DNA of 64,000 nt from Jeotgalibacillus alimentarius (GTDB taxonomy: Bacteria; Bacillota; Bacilli; Bacillales; Jeotgalibacillaceae), in assembly GCF_000829445.1 (NCBI RefSeq), contig NZ_JXRQ01000018.1:124001-188000 (forward strand), written 5' to 3'. The translations under genes and the position numbers were made by a program. Shown piece after piece: positions 18,756 to 28,550 of the stretch. Numbering within the stretch: the first letter of the stretch is position 1; each line of letters opens with the position of its first letter. The notes beneath the pieces were generated by a model that saw nothing but the letters and a program-made list of their open reading frames with translations, was not told the DNA's origin and did not search any database.

Positions 18756-19933
18756 TTTGTTTCCACCCAACTTTTAATATCACTCATATTATTTTGCAGT
18801 TGACCATCCAGGATCAGCTGCTCAATTAATGCTGTACATTCCTTTACCCATGGCCCGCCTTTTTGACCGGTCCAATGAATTAAATGAGTCCCTTTAAAGA
18901 CCAGATCAGATTTAGTTTTTATGCTCATCGAATCATAAAGCACCTTGATCTCTGACGCTCTTACTTCTTTTTTATTCAATACAGACCATATTCTATCTGC
19001 AGACTCAATAACGTCATACCCATATTCATACAGATCACTTTTATTAAAAGGCCTCTGGTCTTTCTGATTCACCAGCTTGACCAGCAGCTGCTGTTTCTGG
19101 ATTACTTTATTCGACATTCTCCAGGCTGAAAGAACTTCTTTAGGATGATGAAATCTTCCCAAAATCAACATGAGTGTCAATCGCTCAGCCCCATATAATA
19201 TCTGCCATTCAAGTTCATTCAGCTGACTGATACCGTCAGCTGAAATAAGCGGCGGCATAAATGAGGTTAATCCTGAATCTAATGCGTATTCGAGACCTTT
19301 GACCATTGAAATACCATTTAACAGCTTATCTATTTCAGCTGCTTTTCTTTCTACAGCTACATTTTTCAACTTTCCGGCATGCTGCCTCATTGCTTCAAAA
19401 GTGTTCTCTTCAATGAAAAAGTCTAACTGAGAAACAAAACGCACTGCCCTCATCATCCGGAGCGCATCTTCATCAAACCTTTCATCAGGAGACCCCACTG
19501 TTTTAATCTGACGGCTCTTCAGATCTTCACGGCCTCCAAACAGATCGATTAGCTGAAAAGAAGAAGATAGAGCCATTGCATTGATTGTAAAGTCACGTCT
19601 TTTCAGATCCTCATCAACTGATCTCACAAAATCCACATGATCAGGTCTTCTGCTGTCAGAATATCCGCTTTCAGTTCTGAAAGTGGTGACCTCAAATTGC
19701 CCCGCCTCATGCAAAACCAGTACTGTACCATGATCAATTCCGATATCAACCGTTTTTTCAAATATCATTTTTATTTCTTCAGGCATGGCTGATACTGCAA
19801 TATCTATATCGCTTATTTTTCTCTCTAACAAATAATCCCTTACACATCCCCCGACAAAAAAAGCTTTATACCCATGCTTTTCAATTTCTTTCAATACAGG
19901 AAGTGCTTTGTTAAATTGATCATTCATCTGCAT
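18740..19933 (-). CDS. cca: CCA-adding tRNA nucleotidyltransferase
   Basis: A 397-residue class II nucleotidyltransferase that builds or repairs the 3' CCA of tRNAs. The head domain has [20 protein letters not shown] (GGxVRD and the catalytic DxD), [10 protein letters not shown] and [12 protein letters not shown]. Its start overlaps the end of bshA by 14 bases and its end overlaps birA, as in the B. subtilis operon. Confidence 0.94.
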   Translation of the reverse strand: MQMNDQFNKALPVLKEIEKHGYKAFFVGGCVRDYLLERKISDIDIAVSAMPEEIKMIFEKTVDIGIDHGTVLVLHEAGQFEVTTFRTESGYSDSRRPDHVDFVRSVDEDLKRRDFTINAMALSSSFQLIDLFGGREDLKSRQIKTVGSPDERFDEDALRMMRAVRFVSQLDFFIEENTFEAMRQHAGKLKNVAVERKAAEIDKLLNGISMVKGLEYALDSGLTSFMPPLISADGISQLNELEWQILYGAERLTLMLILGRFHHPKEVLSAWRMSNKVIQKQQLLVKLVNQKDQRPFNKSDLYEYGYDVIESADRIWSVLNKKEVRASEIKVLYDSMSIKTKSDLVFKGTHLIHWTGQKGGPWVKECTALIEQLILDGQLQNNMSDIKSWVETKWHQK

Positions 19934-21065
19934 TTTGCTCCTGAATCAGTTCCTGATACATATTTTCGTACTGTCTGATAATCTTACTGGAATGAAAATC
20001 ATTTTGCACTGTTACGACAGCTTCACGCGAGAAAGCTGAGTGAAGCTCTTCATTATTCAGTAGTTCCACAGCAGCAGCACCCATTGAACCGGTATCTCCC
20101 ACGGGGAAGATATAGCCGTTTTCATGATGCCTGATCACTTCAGGTATACCGCCCGCTTCAGTACCGATACATGGCACACCGCATGCCATCGCTTCAAGCG
20201 CTACTAGACCGAAGCTTTCTTTTTCAGATAACAATAGCATCAGATCACTGATTGAATACAATTCTTCAAGGTTATCCTGTTTACCCAGAAACAGGACCGA
20301 ATTTTCCAATTGAAGTTCTTGTACTTTCTTAATCACTGCAGACATCTCCGGACCGTCTCCTGCGAGAATTAATCTTGAAGGCATATGGTTTCTGATATGT
20401 TCAAAAACAGTTATCACATCGAGTACTCTTTTTACTTTTCTGAAGTTTGAAACGTGGATCACGACTTTTTCATGATCCTCAATCCCGTAATCTTTTTTCA
20501 GATAATCAGATTGAACTTTTCTATATATTCTTTCATCGAGAAAGTTATATAAAACCTGAATATCCTTATCAGGAGAAATTAACTGATTTGTCTGGTCTAC
20601 GAGCGCTTTAGAAACAGCTGTCACCCGGTCTGATTTTTCAATTCCGAATTTTATTGCTTTTGTCAGGCTGTCATCTACGCCTAGGACCGTAATGTCTGTC
20701 CCATGTAGCGTTGTCACGATTTTTACATCACGATTTGTCATCTGTTTACCTAAGATTGCACAGACTGCGTGCGGAATCGCATAATGGACATGTAAAATAT
20801 CGAGGTTCTCACGTTCAATAACATCTGCCATTTTATTAGCCAGGGCTATGTCATAAGGCGGGTATTGAAAAACTGAATAATGACTGACCTCAACCTGGTG
20901 GAAATAAATATTTGAGTACATTTTATTCAGCCTGAATGGAACACTCGACGTAATAAAATGTATTTCGTGCCCTTTTTCAGCGAGCAGTTTTCCAAGCTCT
21001 GTAGCAATAACACCCGAGCCCCCTACAGTTGGATAACAAGTAATACCGATTTTCATTTTTTTCAT
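19920..21065 (-). CDS. bshA: BshA, N-acetyl-alpha-D-glucosaminyl L-malate synthase
   Basis: A 381-residue GT4-family glycosyltransferase that joins UDP-GlcNAc and L-malate, the first step of bacillithiol synthesis. It begins [20 protein letters not shown] after three extra residues, has HVHYAIPHA and the GT4 donor-site motif [20 protein letters not shown]. It overlaps bshB1 by four bases (ATGA), and both genes sit in the conserved mgsA-bshB1-bshA-cca-birA cluster. Confidence 0.93.
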   Translation of the reverse strand: MKKMKIGITCYPTVGGSGVIATELGKLLAEKGHEIHFITSSVPFRLNKMYSNIYFHQVEVSHYSVFQYPPYDIALANKMADVIERENLDILHVHYAIPHAVCAILGKQMTNRDVKIVTTLHGTDITVLGVDDSLTKAIKFGIEKSDRVTAVSKALVDQTNQLISPDKDIQVLYNFLDERIYRKVQSDYLKKDYGIEDHEKVVIHVSNFRKVKRVLDVITVFEHIRNHMPSRLILAGDGPEMSAVIKKVQELQLENSVLFLGKQDNLEELYSISDLMLLLSEKESFGLVALEAMACGVPCIGTEAGGIPEVIRHHENGYIFPVGDTGSMGAAAVELLNNEELHSAFSREAVVTVQNDFHSSKIIRQYENMYQELIQEQNADE

Positions 21066-21769
21066 GATACACCTACAATATCTTTATTAATCAGGAGAGG
21101 CTTATCTGACTTGAACCCTTCAGCTGATTTAACTTCAACTTCTTTTCCGAAAATCTGATCTCTTGCGATGACAGTTTCTATGTATTGATCAGTGAGCGGT
21201 GTCACCACACCATCAACAGGTGTGAACTGACTCTTATAAGCTGAGAGCGCCTGGATTTTCTGTTCCTGATAATCAGATACGTCGATGACAAAATCCGGCT
21301 TGTGAATACCGTTTATCATGTAATAGTAATGAAGTGCTTTATGAGGAGCCTGACCGGTATCATATTTTCTGATGCGTGCAGAAAAGACGGCTTCTTTTAC
21401 AAGTTTTGCTGCACTGATATGGTCAGGATGACGATCCTCGTAATAGGGTGAAAATACAACTTTCGGCTTCACTTCTCGAATTACACGTACTACTTTTTCA
21501 ATTGCATTCTGGTCTATGAAGATATTACGATCACCAATTCCCAGATTTATGCGCTTCGATACATTTAATAGCTGGGCAGCACGGCTTGCCTCAATCAGTC
21601 TGTTTTCAGGCGTACCGTTAGAAGAAAGTTCCGCTTTGGTTAAATCACAAATGACCACTGATAATCCTTCAGCCGTCCATTTGGCCAGAGACCCGCCCAT
21701 ACCGATCTCAACATCATCAGAATGCGCTCCAATAGCAAGAATATCAGCCTGGGCAACTTGTCTAAGCAT
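21062..21769 (-). CDS. bshB1: BshB1, GlcNAc-malate deacetylase
   Basis: A 235-residue zinc deacetylase of the LmbE/PIG-L family, the second bacillithiol step. Zinc motif [12 protein letters not shown] (A-H-x-D-D) lies near residues 14-25 and the second ligand set is [15 protein letters not shown]. The ATG at 21769 is preferred because AGGTGA lies eight bases upstream; it overlaps the mgsA stop. Confidence 0.93.
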   Translation of the reverse strand: MLRQVAQADILAIGAHSDDVEIGMGGSLAKWTAEGLSVVICDLTKAELSSNGTPENRLIEASRAAQLLNVSKRINLGIGDRNIFIDQNAIEKVVRVIREVKPKVVFSPYYEDRHPDHISAAKLVKEAVFSARIRKYDTGQAPHKALHYYYMINGIHKPDFVIDVSDYQEQKIQALSAYKSQFTPVDGVVTPLTDQYIETVIARDQIFGKEVEVKSAEGFKSDKPLLINKDIVGVS

Positions 21770-22145
21770 TCTGCATGTCACCTCTGATAATCCCTTTGAT
21801 CAGAATATTTGCTGAGCCTATATTAGTAGCCATCGGGATATTATACACGTCACCCAGTCTTACCAGGGCAGACACATCCGGCTCATGTGGCTGTGCAGTT
21901 AAAGGATCTCTGAAGAAAAACACTGCATCAAGCTCCTGGTTTGCAATTCTTGCACCAATCTCCTGATCCCCGCCAAGCGGTCCTGATTTAAAACGGTGAA
22001 TACTCAATCCGGTCAGCTCCGTTACTCTTAATCCTGTTGTACCTGTAGCAAATAACTGATGCTTAGCAAATTCACCTTTATACTCGTTCACGAACTTTAA
22101 CAGCTCTTCTTTTTTCTCATCGTGCGCAATCAGTGCAATATTCAT
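21762..22145 (-). CDS. mgsA: methylglyoxal synthase
   Basis: A 127-residue enzyme converting dihydroxyacetone phosphate to methylglyoxal. It begins [19 protein letters not shown] and contains [20 protein letters not shown] and [15 protein letters not shown], the phosphate-binding and active-site regions. It lies 12 bases after dapB. Beside bshAB the link is biological: bacillithiol takes part in methylglyoxal detoxification. Confidence 0.95.
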   Translation of the reverse strand: MNIALIAHDEKKEELLKFVNEYKGEFAKHQLFATGTTGLRVTELTGLSIHRFKSGPLGGDQEIGARIANQELDAVFFFRDPLTAQPHEPDVSALVRLGDVYNIPMATNIGSANILIKGIIRGDMQNA

Positions 22146-22157
22146 ACGATCAGCTCC

Positions 22158-22958
22158 TCAATCTATTATGTTTTCAACGCCATAGATCAGTTCTTCAAGG
22201 TCTATTACGCTTTCAATGCACAGCCTAACACCTGTCATGAATGATCCTCTGTCATGAGAATCATGCTTAATTGTAAGCAGCTGCCCGTCCCCGCCGAACA
22301 TGACCTGCTGGTGAGCGACGAGTCCCGGGAGTCTTACACTGTGAATTCTGATACCATCAATGTCGCCGCCTCTAGCCCCTGTAACTGTTTCTTTCTCATC
22401 AGGATGTCCCTGCTGTTTGCTGTTTCGCTGTTCTTTAATCATTTCAGCCGTTTTCAGTCCGGTCCCTGAAGGTGCATCAAGTTTTTGATCATGATGCATT
22501 TCAATGATTTCTACGTCTTCAAAATATTTTGCCGCCATCTGTGAAAATTTCATCATCAGAATTGCACCGATTGCAAAATTTGGGGCAATGATGGTGCCAA
22601 GTTTTTTATCTGATGATAATTGTTTTAATTCTTCAAGTTCCTGTGATGAAAAACCGGTTGTACCAATTACAGGTCGCACGTCATTGATTAATGCGGCTTT
22701 TGCATGAGCATAGCCGGTCTCAGGTGTCGTCAGATCGACCAGCACATCCGGCTTTACGGATGTAAAACACTGATCTGCATCGGTATAGATCATAGCATCA
22801 GACGAAAACCCCTCAATATCTGCAAGCTTCTGTCCTTCAAATTTTCTGTCGATCACAGCAGCGAGCGTCAATCCTTTGGTGCCTTCAACCATCTTGACTG
22901 CTTCTCTACCCATTTTGCCGCGTGGTCCGGCTATTACGACTGATATTTCCTTATTCAT
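22158..22958 (-). CDS. dapB: 4-hydroxy-tetrahydrodipicolinate reductase
   Basis: A 266-residue NAD(P)H-dependent enzyme for diaminopimelate, lysine and spore dipicolinate. It shows the dinucleotide-binding [17 protein letters not shown], and the catalytic [20 protein letters not shown]. The ATG at 22958 follows AAGGAGG by nine bases; the upstream TTG gives only two more residues. It overlaps the ypjD stop. Confidence 0.96.
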   Translation of the reverse strand: MNKEISVVIAGPRGKMGREAVKMVEGTKGLTLAAVIDRKFEGQKLADIEGFSSDAMIYTDADQCFTSVKPDVLVDLTTPETGYAHAKAALINDVRPVIGTTGFSSQELEELKQLSSDKKLGTIIAPNFAIGAILMMKFSQMAAKYFEDVEIIEMHHDQKLDAPSGTGLKTAEMIKEQRNSKQQGHPDEKETVTGARGGDIDGIRIHSVRLPGLVAHQQVMFGGDGQLLTIKHDSHDRGSFMTGVRLCIESVIDLEELIYGVENIID

Positions 22959-23298
22959 GATCAATGTCCTCCTTTTTGGTCCATCGGTTTTTATCTCTGG
23001 TCTGAAATTTGTTCATGACTCTTTTATGCGCTGATTCAAGGCTGATTCCCTGCTGATTGGCAAAACAAATGATCACAAACAATAAGTCTCCAAGTTCCTC
23101 TTCAATCGTGCTCTCATCTTCAGACGATTTTTTAGGCTTCTCACCGTAATGATGATTGATTTCTCTTGATAGCTCACCTAATTCCTCTGTCATTCTTGCA
23201 AGCATCGCCAGCGGTTTAAAATAGCCTTCTTTGAACTGGCCGATATATTGATCTACTTCATTTTGCATATCTTTCATCGTTAAGTTATTTTCTTTCAT
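22951..23298 (-). CDS. ypjD: YpjD, MazG-like nucleotide pyrophosphohydrolase
   Basis: A 115-residue all-helical NTP pyrophosphohydrolase-type protein. The [10 protein letters not shown] and [16 protein letters not shown] segments carry the ExxE/ExxD metal-binding pattern of MazG/dUTPase-like folds. It aligns in order with B. subtilis YpjD (111 residues). It is the first gene of the long ypjD-dapB-mgsA-bsh-cca-birA unit, and divergent from the YitT gene. Substrate not known. Confidence 0.87.
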   Translation of the reverse strand: MKENNLTMKDMQNEVDQYIGQFKEGYFKPLAMLARMTEELGELSREINHHYGEKPKKSSEDESTIEEELGDLLFVIICFANQQGISLESAHKRVMNKFQTRDKNRWTKKEDIDHE

Positions 23299-23315
23299 AA
23301 TTACCCTCCGTCTTA

Positions 23316-23345
23316 TTGCTAAAAATCAGATTTTTGACATATAAT
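23316..23345 (+). promoter_or_regulatory. promoter of the YitT-family gene
   Basis: TTGCTA (23316-23321) and TATAAT (23340-23345) with an 18-base spacer, 30 bases before the ATG at 23376. Confidence 0.6.
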
Positions 23346-23375
23346 GTTGAACGTATGTACAAAAGGGGGATCCGT

Positions 23376-24245
23376 ATGTTTGGACTTAAAATCAAAAATA
23401 TTCTTTTTATTATGTTTGGTGCTGCAGTATTCAGTTTTGGTATAGTTCATTTTAATATTCAAAACAATCTTGCAGAAGGCGGTTTTACCGGTATTACGCT
23501 TTTATTATACTTTATATTTGATCTGAAACCTTCTGTGACGAACTTATTATTAAATATTCCGGTATTTATTGTAGGGTGGAAATTACTCGGATTGCGATCG
23601 TTTTTGTATACGCTGATCGGAACATTAAGTGTATCACTTTTTCTGGAGATATTTTATATTTATCAATTCTCGATTCCACTTTCAAATGATCTGTTTTTAG
23701 CAGCTTTGTTCGCAGGGGCTTTTATCGGGATTGGTCTGGGTATCATCTTCAGATATGGAGGAACAACAGGCGGAGTGGATATTATCGCAAGACTTGTGAA
23801 GAAGTACGCAGGCTGGAGCATGGGCAGAACAATGTTTATTTTTGATGCCGCAGTGATTGCGCTGTCTCTTGCCACTTATTTAAATTACCGTGAAGGAATG
23901 TATACACTGGTTGCAGTTTTTATAGGTGCAAGAGTCATTGATTTTATGCAGGAAGGCGCTTATACAGCTCGTGGTGCCATGATCATTTCTCCATATCAAA
24001 AACAGATTGCAGATTTGATTTCAAGTGAAATGGATCGCGGTGTTACAGTACTGACCGGCTATGGACATTACTCCAAGGAAAAGCGCGAAGTATTGTATTG
24101 TGTCATAGGTCGAAATGAACTCGTGAGACTAAAAAGTCTGATTACTTCCGTCGATCCGCATGCATTTGTATCAGTTACAGATGTACATGACGTACTCGGG
24201 GAAGGATTTACGCTTGATGAAAATAAAAAGCCATTAGAAGATTAA
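23376..24245 (+). CDS. ypjC: YitT family membrane protein with DUF2179 domain (YpjC-like)
   Basis: A 289-residue integral membrane protein. About five hydrophobic segments fill residues 1-190 (for example NILFIMFGAAVFSFGIVHF and GAFIGIGLGIIFRYGGTTGG), followed by a soluble DUF2179 domain with MDRGVTVLTGYG and TDVHDVLGEGF. The ATG at 23376 follows AAAAGGGGGA; an upstream in-frame start at 23316 lies in the promoter. B. subtilis YpjC occupies the same slot. Transport role is suspected for the family, but the substrate is unknown. Confidence 0.88.
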   Translation: MFGLKIKNILFIMFGAAVFSFGIVHFNIQNNLAEGGFTGITLLLYFIFDLKPSVTNLLLNIPVFIVGWKLLGLRSFLYTLIGTLSVSLFLEIFYIYQFSIPLSNDLFLAALFAGAFIGIGLGIIFRYGGTTGGVDIIARLVKKYAGWSMGRTMFIFDAAVIALSLATYLNYREGMYTLVAVFIGARVIDFMQEGAYTARGAMIISPYQKQIADLISSEMDRGVTVLTGYGHYSKEKREVLYCVIGRNELVRLKSLITSVDPHAFVSVTDVHDVLGEGFTLDENKKPLED

Positions 24246-24247
24246 TA

Positions 24248-24277
24248 AAAACCGGAAGCGGACCGCTTCCGGTTTTT
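24248..24277. terminator. bidirectional terminator after the YitT gene
   Basis: AACCGGAAGC and GCTTCCGGTT arms around GGACC, flanked by A and T runs. It ends the YitT gene and the converging YugP-like gene, which ends at 24281. Confidence 0.85.
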
Positions 24278-24280
24278 ATT

Positions 24281-24958
24281 TTAATCGTCTCCGTTCATTC
24301 CAATAAACATTAGAATAAAGCGCAGCAATTCAAGCAGTGCTACAAGCGCAGCGGCTACATAAGTGAGTGCAGCGGCATTTAGCACTTTCTTTGCATGAGG
24401 TTCTTCCTCATTTCTGATCAGCCCAGTGCTGACCATCTGGTTCATTGCACGGGAGGAAGCATCAAATTCTACAGGCAGTGTAACAAATTGGAACAACACT
24501 GCTGCAGCGAAAAAGATAATCCCACCGAGCATAAATTGCATCGAACCAAGCAAAATCCCTGCAAGAATCAGAATAAACGAGAAGTTTGACCCCAGGTTTG
24601 CAACCGGCACTAATTTGTGACGGAGTCTTAAAAACGCATAGCTTTCCGCATCCTGAATGGCGTGTCCGACCTCGTGGGCAGCTACTGCAGCCCCGGCAAC
24701 GGACATTCCATGATAATTATCAGGTGATAAAACAATTTCCTTTGTTTTCGGATTATAATGATCACTCAAAAACCCTTTACCAGGTCTTACTGTCACATCA
24801 TAAATACCATTCTCATGCAAAATTCTTTCAGCTACTTCTGCACCAGTCATATTAGCCGTCGTTTGTACTTTTGAATATTTCTTGTAAGTTCTTTTCACAC
24901 GGCTGCTCGCCCATATAGGCAGAATGATAATCAGCGCAAAATAAATCAGTATTTCCAT
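24281..24958 (-). CDS. YugP-like membrane zinc metallopeptidase
   Basis: A 225-residue protein with an N-terminal membrane helix and two or three hydrophobic segments after residue 115. The zinc motif HEVGH is at 95-99 (VAAHEVGHAIQDAE), preceded by the family-typical YNPKTKEIVLSP and followed by FDASSRAM. It belongs to the neutral zinc metallopeptidase YugP family (DUF2268/peptidase U-type); substrate unknown. Its start has a GGAGGG ribosome site. It converges on the YitT gene. Confidence 0.87.
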   Translation of the reverse strand: MEILIYFALIIILPIWASSRVKRTYKKYSKVQTTANMTGAEVAERILHENGIYDVTVRPGKGFLSDHYNPKTKEIVLSPDNYHGMSVAGAAVAAHEVGHAIQDAESYAFLRLRHKLVPVANLGSNFSFILILAGILLGSMQFMLGGIIFFAAAVLFQFVTLPVEFDASSRAMNQMVSTGLIRNEEEPHAKKVLNAAALTYVAAALVALLELLRFILMFIGMNGDD

Positions 24959-25014
24959 TCAGACCCTCCATTATGATCGTTTGATTAAATTTTACCTTTG
25001 TTCTAAATTACCTG

Positions 25015-25146
25015 TCAATTACTACGATGGCGCTTAGATGCTTTCTTTTTTTCGTTGTCATATTTTCGCCATGAAACATAACCCAGGACTGAAATAATTG
25101 AGCCTGCAGTAAATACACTCAAAAATAAAAATGATAGACTGGTCAT
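25015..25146 (-). CDS. small single-span membrane protein, 43 residues
   Basis: Starting at the ATG at 25146 with AAGGAGG ten bases upstream, the protein is one hydrophobic helix (LSFLFLSVFTAGSIISVLGY) and a very basic tail (KYDNEKKKASKRHRSN). A longer in-frame reading overlaps ypjA and lacks a ribosome site. It lies where many relatives carry the longer ypjB gene. I do not recognise a family. Confidence 0.55.
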   Translation of the reverse strand: MTSLSFLFLSVFTAGSIISVLGYVSWRKYDNEKKKASKRHRSN

Positions 25147-25171
25147 TTTTATAAGTCCTCCTTGACTTATG

Positions 25172-25786
25172 TTATGACGATTTATGCAGGCTATGTAAAG
25201 ATCTCTGCCAGTCTTTTCTATAGACACAGCAATACCAGGTAATTAAAATGGAAGTGATACTTAACCAGAAAGTAAAATATCCGATATGTGTAATCATCTC
25301 AGACAGCCTCGAGTATATTGGATATTGCATATAGACATAATCAATTACATCATTGTGCAGCGTCCATATTGCAGCTGCTGCTATATGCCACAGTTTTATT
25401 CTGTAATAAGGAGCATATAAAAGACCCTGCAGGGCCATTGCAGCATGTGAAATCACAAGCATCCAAGACACTGCTGTCATCTCGCCTGTCACAGTCCATG
25501 TCAGCACATTCATGACGACTGCCCATATTCCGTATTTAAAAAGCGTAATGATCGCAAGCGCTTCTATCAAAGGCCACTGCTTTTTAATTAAGTATCCGAA
25601 AATGACAATTGTAAAAAATAAACTGGCAGTGGGACTGTCCGGAACAAATATTAAAAAAATCGGTTCAGTTTCTACAAGCTGGTACCGGTACCAGTAATAT
25701 CCATAAACCGTACCCAGCAGATTCACTATAAACAGTAAAATAAGGAAATAGCGGTTGGACAGCCAGGAGTAAATAAACTCTTTCAT
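25172..25786 (-). CDS. ypjA: YpjA family membrane protein (DUF1405)
   Basis: A 204-residue membrane protein with five or six hydrophobic segments, starting with FLILLFIVNLLGTVYGYYWYRYQL. The conserved aromatic and charged run LVETEPIFLIFVPDSPTASL is typical of DUF1405. It lies downstream of the qcr operon as in B. subtilis and is followed by the 43-residue membrane protein. Function unknown. Confidence 0.85.
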   Translation of the reverse strand: MKEFIYSWLSNRYFLILLFIVNLLGTVYGYYWYRYQLVETEPIFLIFVPDSPTASLFFTIVIFGYLIKKQWPLIEALAIITLFKYGIWAVVMNVLTWTVTGEMTAVSWMLVISHAAMALQGLLYAPYYRIKLWHIAAAAIWTLHNDVIDYVYMQYPIYSRLSEMITHIGYFTFWLSITSILITWYCCVYRKDWQRSLHSLHKSS

Positions 25787-25830
25787 GATTTCACCTCTTC
25801 ATGAGAAAATAATCATTTTAAAAGCTGATT

Positions 25831-25862
25831 AAAAAAAGAGCCGGAGAAATCCGGCTCTTTTC
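25831..25862 (-). terminator. qcrABC terminator
   Basis: AAAAGAGCCGGA/TCCGGCTCTTTT with a short loop and a following T run, directly after the qcrC stop. It ends the operon before ypjA. Confidence 0.85.
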
Positions 25863-25864
25863 TA

Positions 25865-26629
25865 CTATTCAGCTGCAGGATCTGAAATGAATTCAGCCAG
25901 CTGCTGTAATTCTTCGTCAGTACCCTCAAATAAACCTGCAGGCATTTGTCCTTGTCCGTTCACCGCTATTTCAGCGATTTCTTCCGGTGAAAGACCTGTG
26001 TCGCCTAGAGCAGGACCTGCCCCGCCTTCAAGGTTTTCACCGTGACAGTTAATACAACCCTGCTGTTCATAGATCGCATAACCTTCAGCTTCAGTATTGA
26101 CCTCAACCTCAGCTACGATTTCACCCTGACTGCGTTGAGTTTCCCAGTCATGGTAAGCAACTGATTCCCAAGTCAGGAAAATAGTTGCTGCCACTCCAAG
26201 CAGCATAAAGCCTGTTGCAAGTGGACGCTTTCCAGGACGGCGTGCTGGTCCTCTGTCGATAAATGGAGCAAGCAGTAACGCACCAAATGCGATACCAGGA
26301 ATAACGAAAGCTCCAATAACATTATATGGACCAGAAGCGAAGTCATATTTAAGTAATTGATACAGGAATAAGAAGTACCAGTCAGGAAGCGGGATATACC
26401 CTGCATCCGTCGGGTCAGCAATTTTCTCAAGCGGCGGTTCATGAGCCACAGTTAAAGACAAATATCCTATTAGGAACACTGCACCCACAAGCCACTCTTT
26501 AAGTAAAAAGTTCGGCCAGAAAGCTTCCGTTTTTCCAGGAAACTCTGAATAATCTTTTGGAATATTCGGTTTACGGTTTGCCGGTACACGAGAATCTCCG
26601 ACAAACTTCATCCCTTTTCCACGATGCAT
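25865..26629 (-). CDS. qcrC: menaquinol:cytochrome c reductase, cytochrome b/c subunit
   Basis: A 254-residue fusion of cytochrome b subunit IV (LPDWYFLFLYQLLKY, three membrane helices) with a C-terminal cytochrome c domain. The haem-c site is CINCH (Cys192, Cys195, His196), and QMPAG supplies the likely axial Met. It is the third gene of the qcrABC complex, which passes electrons from menaquinol to cytochrome c and pumps protons. The start MHRGKGMKFVGDSRVP matches B. subtilis QcrC. Confidence 0.97.
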   Translation of the reverse strand: MHRGKGMKFVGDSRVPANRKPNIPKDYSEFPGKTEAFWPNFLLKEWLVGAVFLIGYLSLTVAHEPPLEKIADPTDAGYIPLPDWYFLFLYQLLKYDFASGPYNVIGAFVIPGIAFGALLLAPFIDRGPARRPGKRPLATGFMLLGVAATIFLTWESVAYHDWETQRSQGEIVAEVEVNTEAEGYAIYEQQGCINCHGENLEGGAGPALGDTGLSPEEIAEIAVNGQGQMPAGLFEGTDEELQQLAEFISDPAAE

Positions 26630-26665
26630 AGTTTTCCCTCCTTTTAATCCAGGTGATGTGCAATT

Positions 26666-27340
26666 TTATAGCGGGCCTGAAATACCCTGCTTACGAATCA
26701 TAATAAAGTGGGCTGCCATCAGACCAAGCAGAGCACCTGGCAGGAAGAATACGTGAATAGCAAAGAATCTAGTCAGTGTCTGAGCACCTAAAATATTAGG
26801 GTCCCCTGCTAATAGAACACGGATTTGCTCACCGATCAGTGGTGTAGCAGCAGCAATTTCAATTCCTACCTTTGTTGCAAATAGTGCCTTCATATCCCAA
26901 GGTAATAGATAACCAGTGAAACCAAGTCCAAGCATAACGAAGAAAATCAATACGCCTACTACCCAGTTAAGCTCACGCGGTTTTTTGTATGCACCTGTGA
27001 AGAATACCCGTAAAGTATGAAGAAACATCATGACAATAACAAGACTGGCTCCCCAGTGGTGCATTCCCCGGACAATTACGCCGAAGGCAACTTCATTTTG
27101 TAAGTAATAAACAGAGCGCCACGCATTTTCAATATCAGGCACATAATACATTGTTAAAAACATTCCGGATAAGATCTGTATAACGGTTACAAAGAATGTC
27201 AAACCGCCGAAACAGTAAACAAATGCCGAGAAGTGATGAGCAGGGTTAACGTGCTCAGGAACTTCGTGATCGGCAATGTCACGCCACATCGGGGTGATAT
27301 CCAACCGCTCATCTACCCAATCATAAATCTTATTTAGCAC
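26666..27340 (-). CDS. qcrB: menaquinol:cytochrome c reductase, cytochrome b subunit
   Basis: A 224-residue cytochrome b6-type protein with four membrane helices. The haem-binding histidines lie in RGMHHWGASLVIVMMFLHTLRV and FFAIHVFFLPG, and the quinol-site loop is GYLLPWDMKALFATKVG. It starts with GTG at 27340 after AAAGGAGG, 15 bases after qcrA. Confidence 0.97.
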   Translation of the reverse strand: MLNKIYDWVDERLDITPMWRDIADHEVPEHVNPAHHFSAFVYCFGGLTFFVTVIQILSGMFLTMYYVPDIENAWRSVYYLQNEVAFGVIVRGMHHWGASLVIVMMFLHTLRVFFTGAYKKPRELNWVVGVLIFFVMLGLGFTGYLLPWDMKALFATKVGIEIAAATPLIGEQIRVLLAGDPNILGAQTLTRFFAIHVFFLPGALLGLMAAHFIMIRKQGISGPL

Positions 27341-27354
27341 CCATTACGCCTCCT

Positions 27355-27867
27355 TTACTTTGCAATTGTGTTTGGAACAACTTGTCCAAGCTGCAGGATG
27401 CCATCGTCAGATACTCTTGTCTCGTACATGTCAAGAGGAGCAGTCGGTGGCGTCCCCGGTACGTTTTTACCGGATTTCTCATATAAACCATTGTGGCAAG
27501 GGCAGAAGAATCTGTTAGGATCACTTTCTCTACCTTCCCAGCTTACAGTACAGCCTAAATGCTTACACGTTGGATTCAGTGCAATGACATTCTGGCTTTC
27601 ATCTAAATAAACCCATGCAGTATTAGTTACTTCAGACGTATACCATGCATCAACCTGCTCATAAGAAAAGTCTACGCGAGTCGGAACATCACTCAACTCA
27701 TCAATTGAAGTACCAGTGGAGATGAAATCCCCGCCTGCTTCAGCAGTTAAAACAGGATCAATTGCAAAACGCACCATTGGCATTAGCATTCCTGCCGCCA
27801 TGAAACCGCCTACACCAGTTAATGTATAGTTTAAAAATTGACGACGTGAAACACGCTGATTACTCAT
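27355..27867 (-). CDS. qcrA: menaquinol:cytochrome c reductase, Rieske iron-sulfur subunit
   Basis: A 170-residue Rieske protein. Cluster ligands are Cys101 and His103 (CKHLGC) and Cys122 and His125 (CPCH), with Cys106 and Cys124 for the structural disulfide. The N-terminal SRRQFLNYTLTGVGGFMAAG is a Tat-like membrane anchor. First gene of qcrABC, with a strong promoter upstream. Confidence 0.97.
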   Translation of the reverse strand: MSNQRVSRRQFLNYTLTGVGGFMAAGMLMPMVRFAIDPVLTAEAGGDFISTGTSIDELSDVPTRVDFSYEQVDAWYTSEVTNTAWVYLDESQNVIALNPTCKHLGCTVSWEGRESDPNRFFCPCHNGLYEKSGKNVPGTPPTAPLDMYETRVSDDGILQLGQVVPNTIAK

Positions 27868-27939
27868 TAATTTCCCCCCTCTACCTTCAGGTCAGTCCAT
27901 CGGACATTTTTCGCACAAATATATAACTAGGACATATTC

Positions 27940-27968
27940 ATGATATATCAATATATTATCAAGGTCAA
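27940..27968 (-). promoter_or_regulatory. qcrABC promoter
   Basis: TTGACC (27968-27963) and TATCAT (27945-27940) with a 17-base spacer on the minus strand; the leader to qcrA is about 65 bases and very AT-rich around the promoter. Confidence 0.65.
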
Positions 27969-28016
27969 TAATCGGTTAAACCTTTTCATTTCAACTATGT
28001 GAAGTTTTTTTGAACG

Positions 28017-28478
28017 TTAATTTTTCTGCCATTTTCCAACAACAATTTTAAGTAGCTGACTAACCTGATCTTCTATCATTTTCTGCTTATATTTCCCATC
28101 CATATGTTCCATAGGAATAGATGGCAGCCAGATTAATTCTGAAGCCATCTCATCTTCAGCCAGTCTCCAGAATGAATCAGATGTTACCAGAAAAACGTGA
28201 GTAAACCCCTGGTCTTTTAAGTTTGTTGTCCACTCATTCAATCTGTTTTTTTTCTGTTCATCACTTTCAGTTGAAAAATATGTATAAGGCGGCAGCAGCA
28301 GCATACGCCCCTTAAACTGTTTTTCAAGTAAAGCTGTAACAAGCGGAATGAATTCTGCCTGATCCGCTTCCTGTTTTGCATCCTCTCCAAAACTGACCGG
28401 TAAAAGTGGAATGACTGCAGTATCTATATATTTCTTTTCCTGAAAGTACAGCAGAATATCCTTTGTGTTCCAAATCAT
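28017..28478 (-). CDS. ypiF: YpiF family protein (DUF2487)
   Basis: A 153-residue soluble protein beginning MIWNTKDILLYFQEKKYIDT, with the VIPLLPVSFG and PPYTYFS segments typical of DUF2487. The ATG at 28478 follows AGGAGTGA; a reading 15 codons longer has no ribosome site. It lies upstream of qcrA as in B. subtilis. Function unknown. Confidence 0.8.
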   Translation of the reverse strand: MIWNTKDILLYFQEKKYIDTAVIPLLPVSFGEDAKQEADQAEFIPLVTALLEKQFKGRMLLLPPYTYFSTESDEQKKNRLNEWTTNLKDQGFTHVFLVTSDSFWRLAEDEMASELIWLPSIPMEHMDGKYKQKMIEDQVSQLLKIVVGKWQKN

Positions 28479-28550
28479 GACACTCACTCCTAAAAACTGA
28501 TTTATTCCTTTAAATTGTAGCATAAAAATACAGACAGCAAATGCTGTCTG

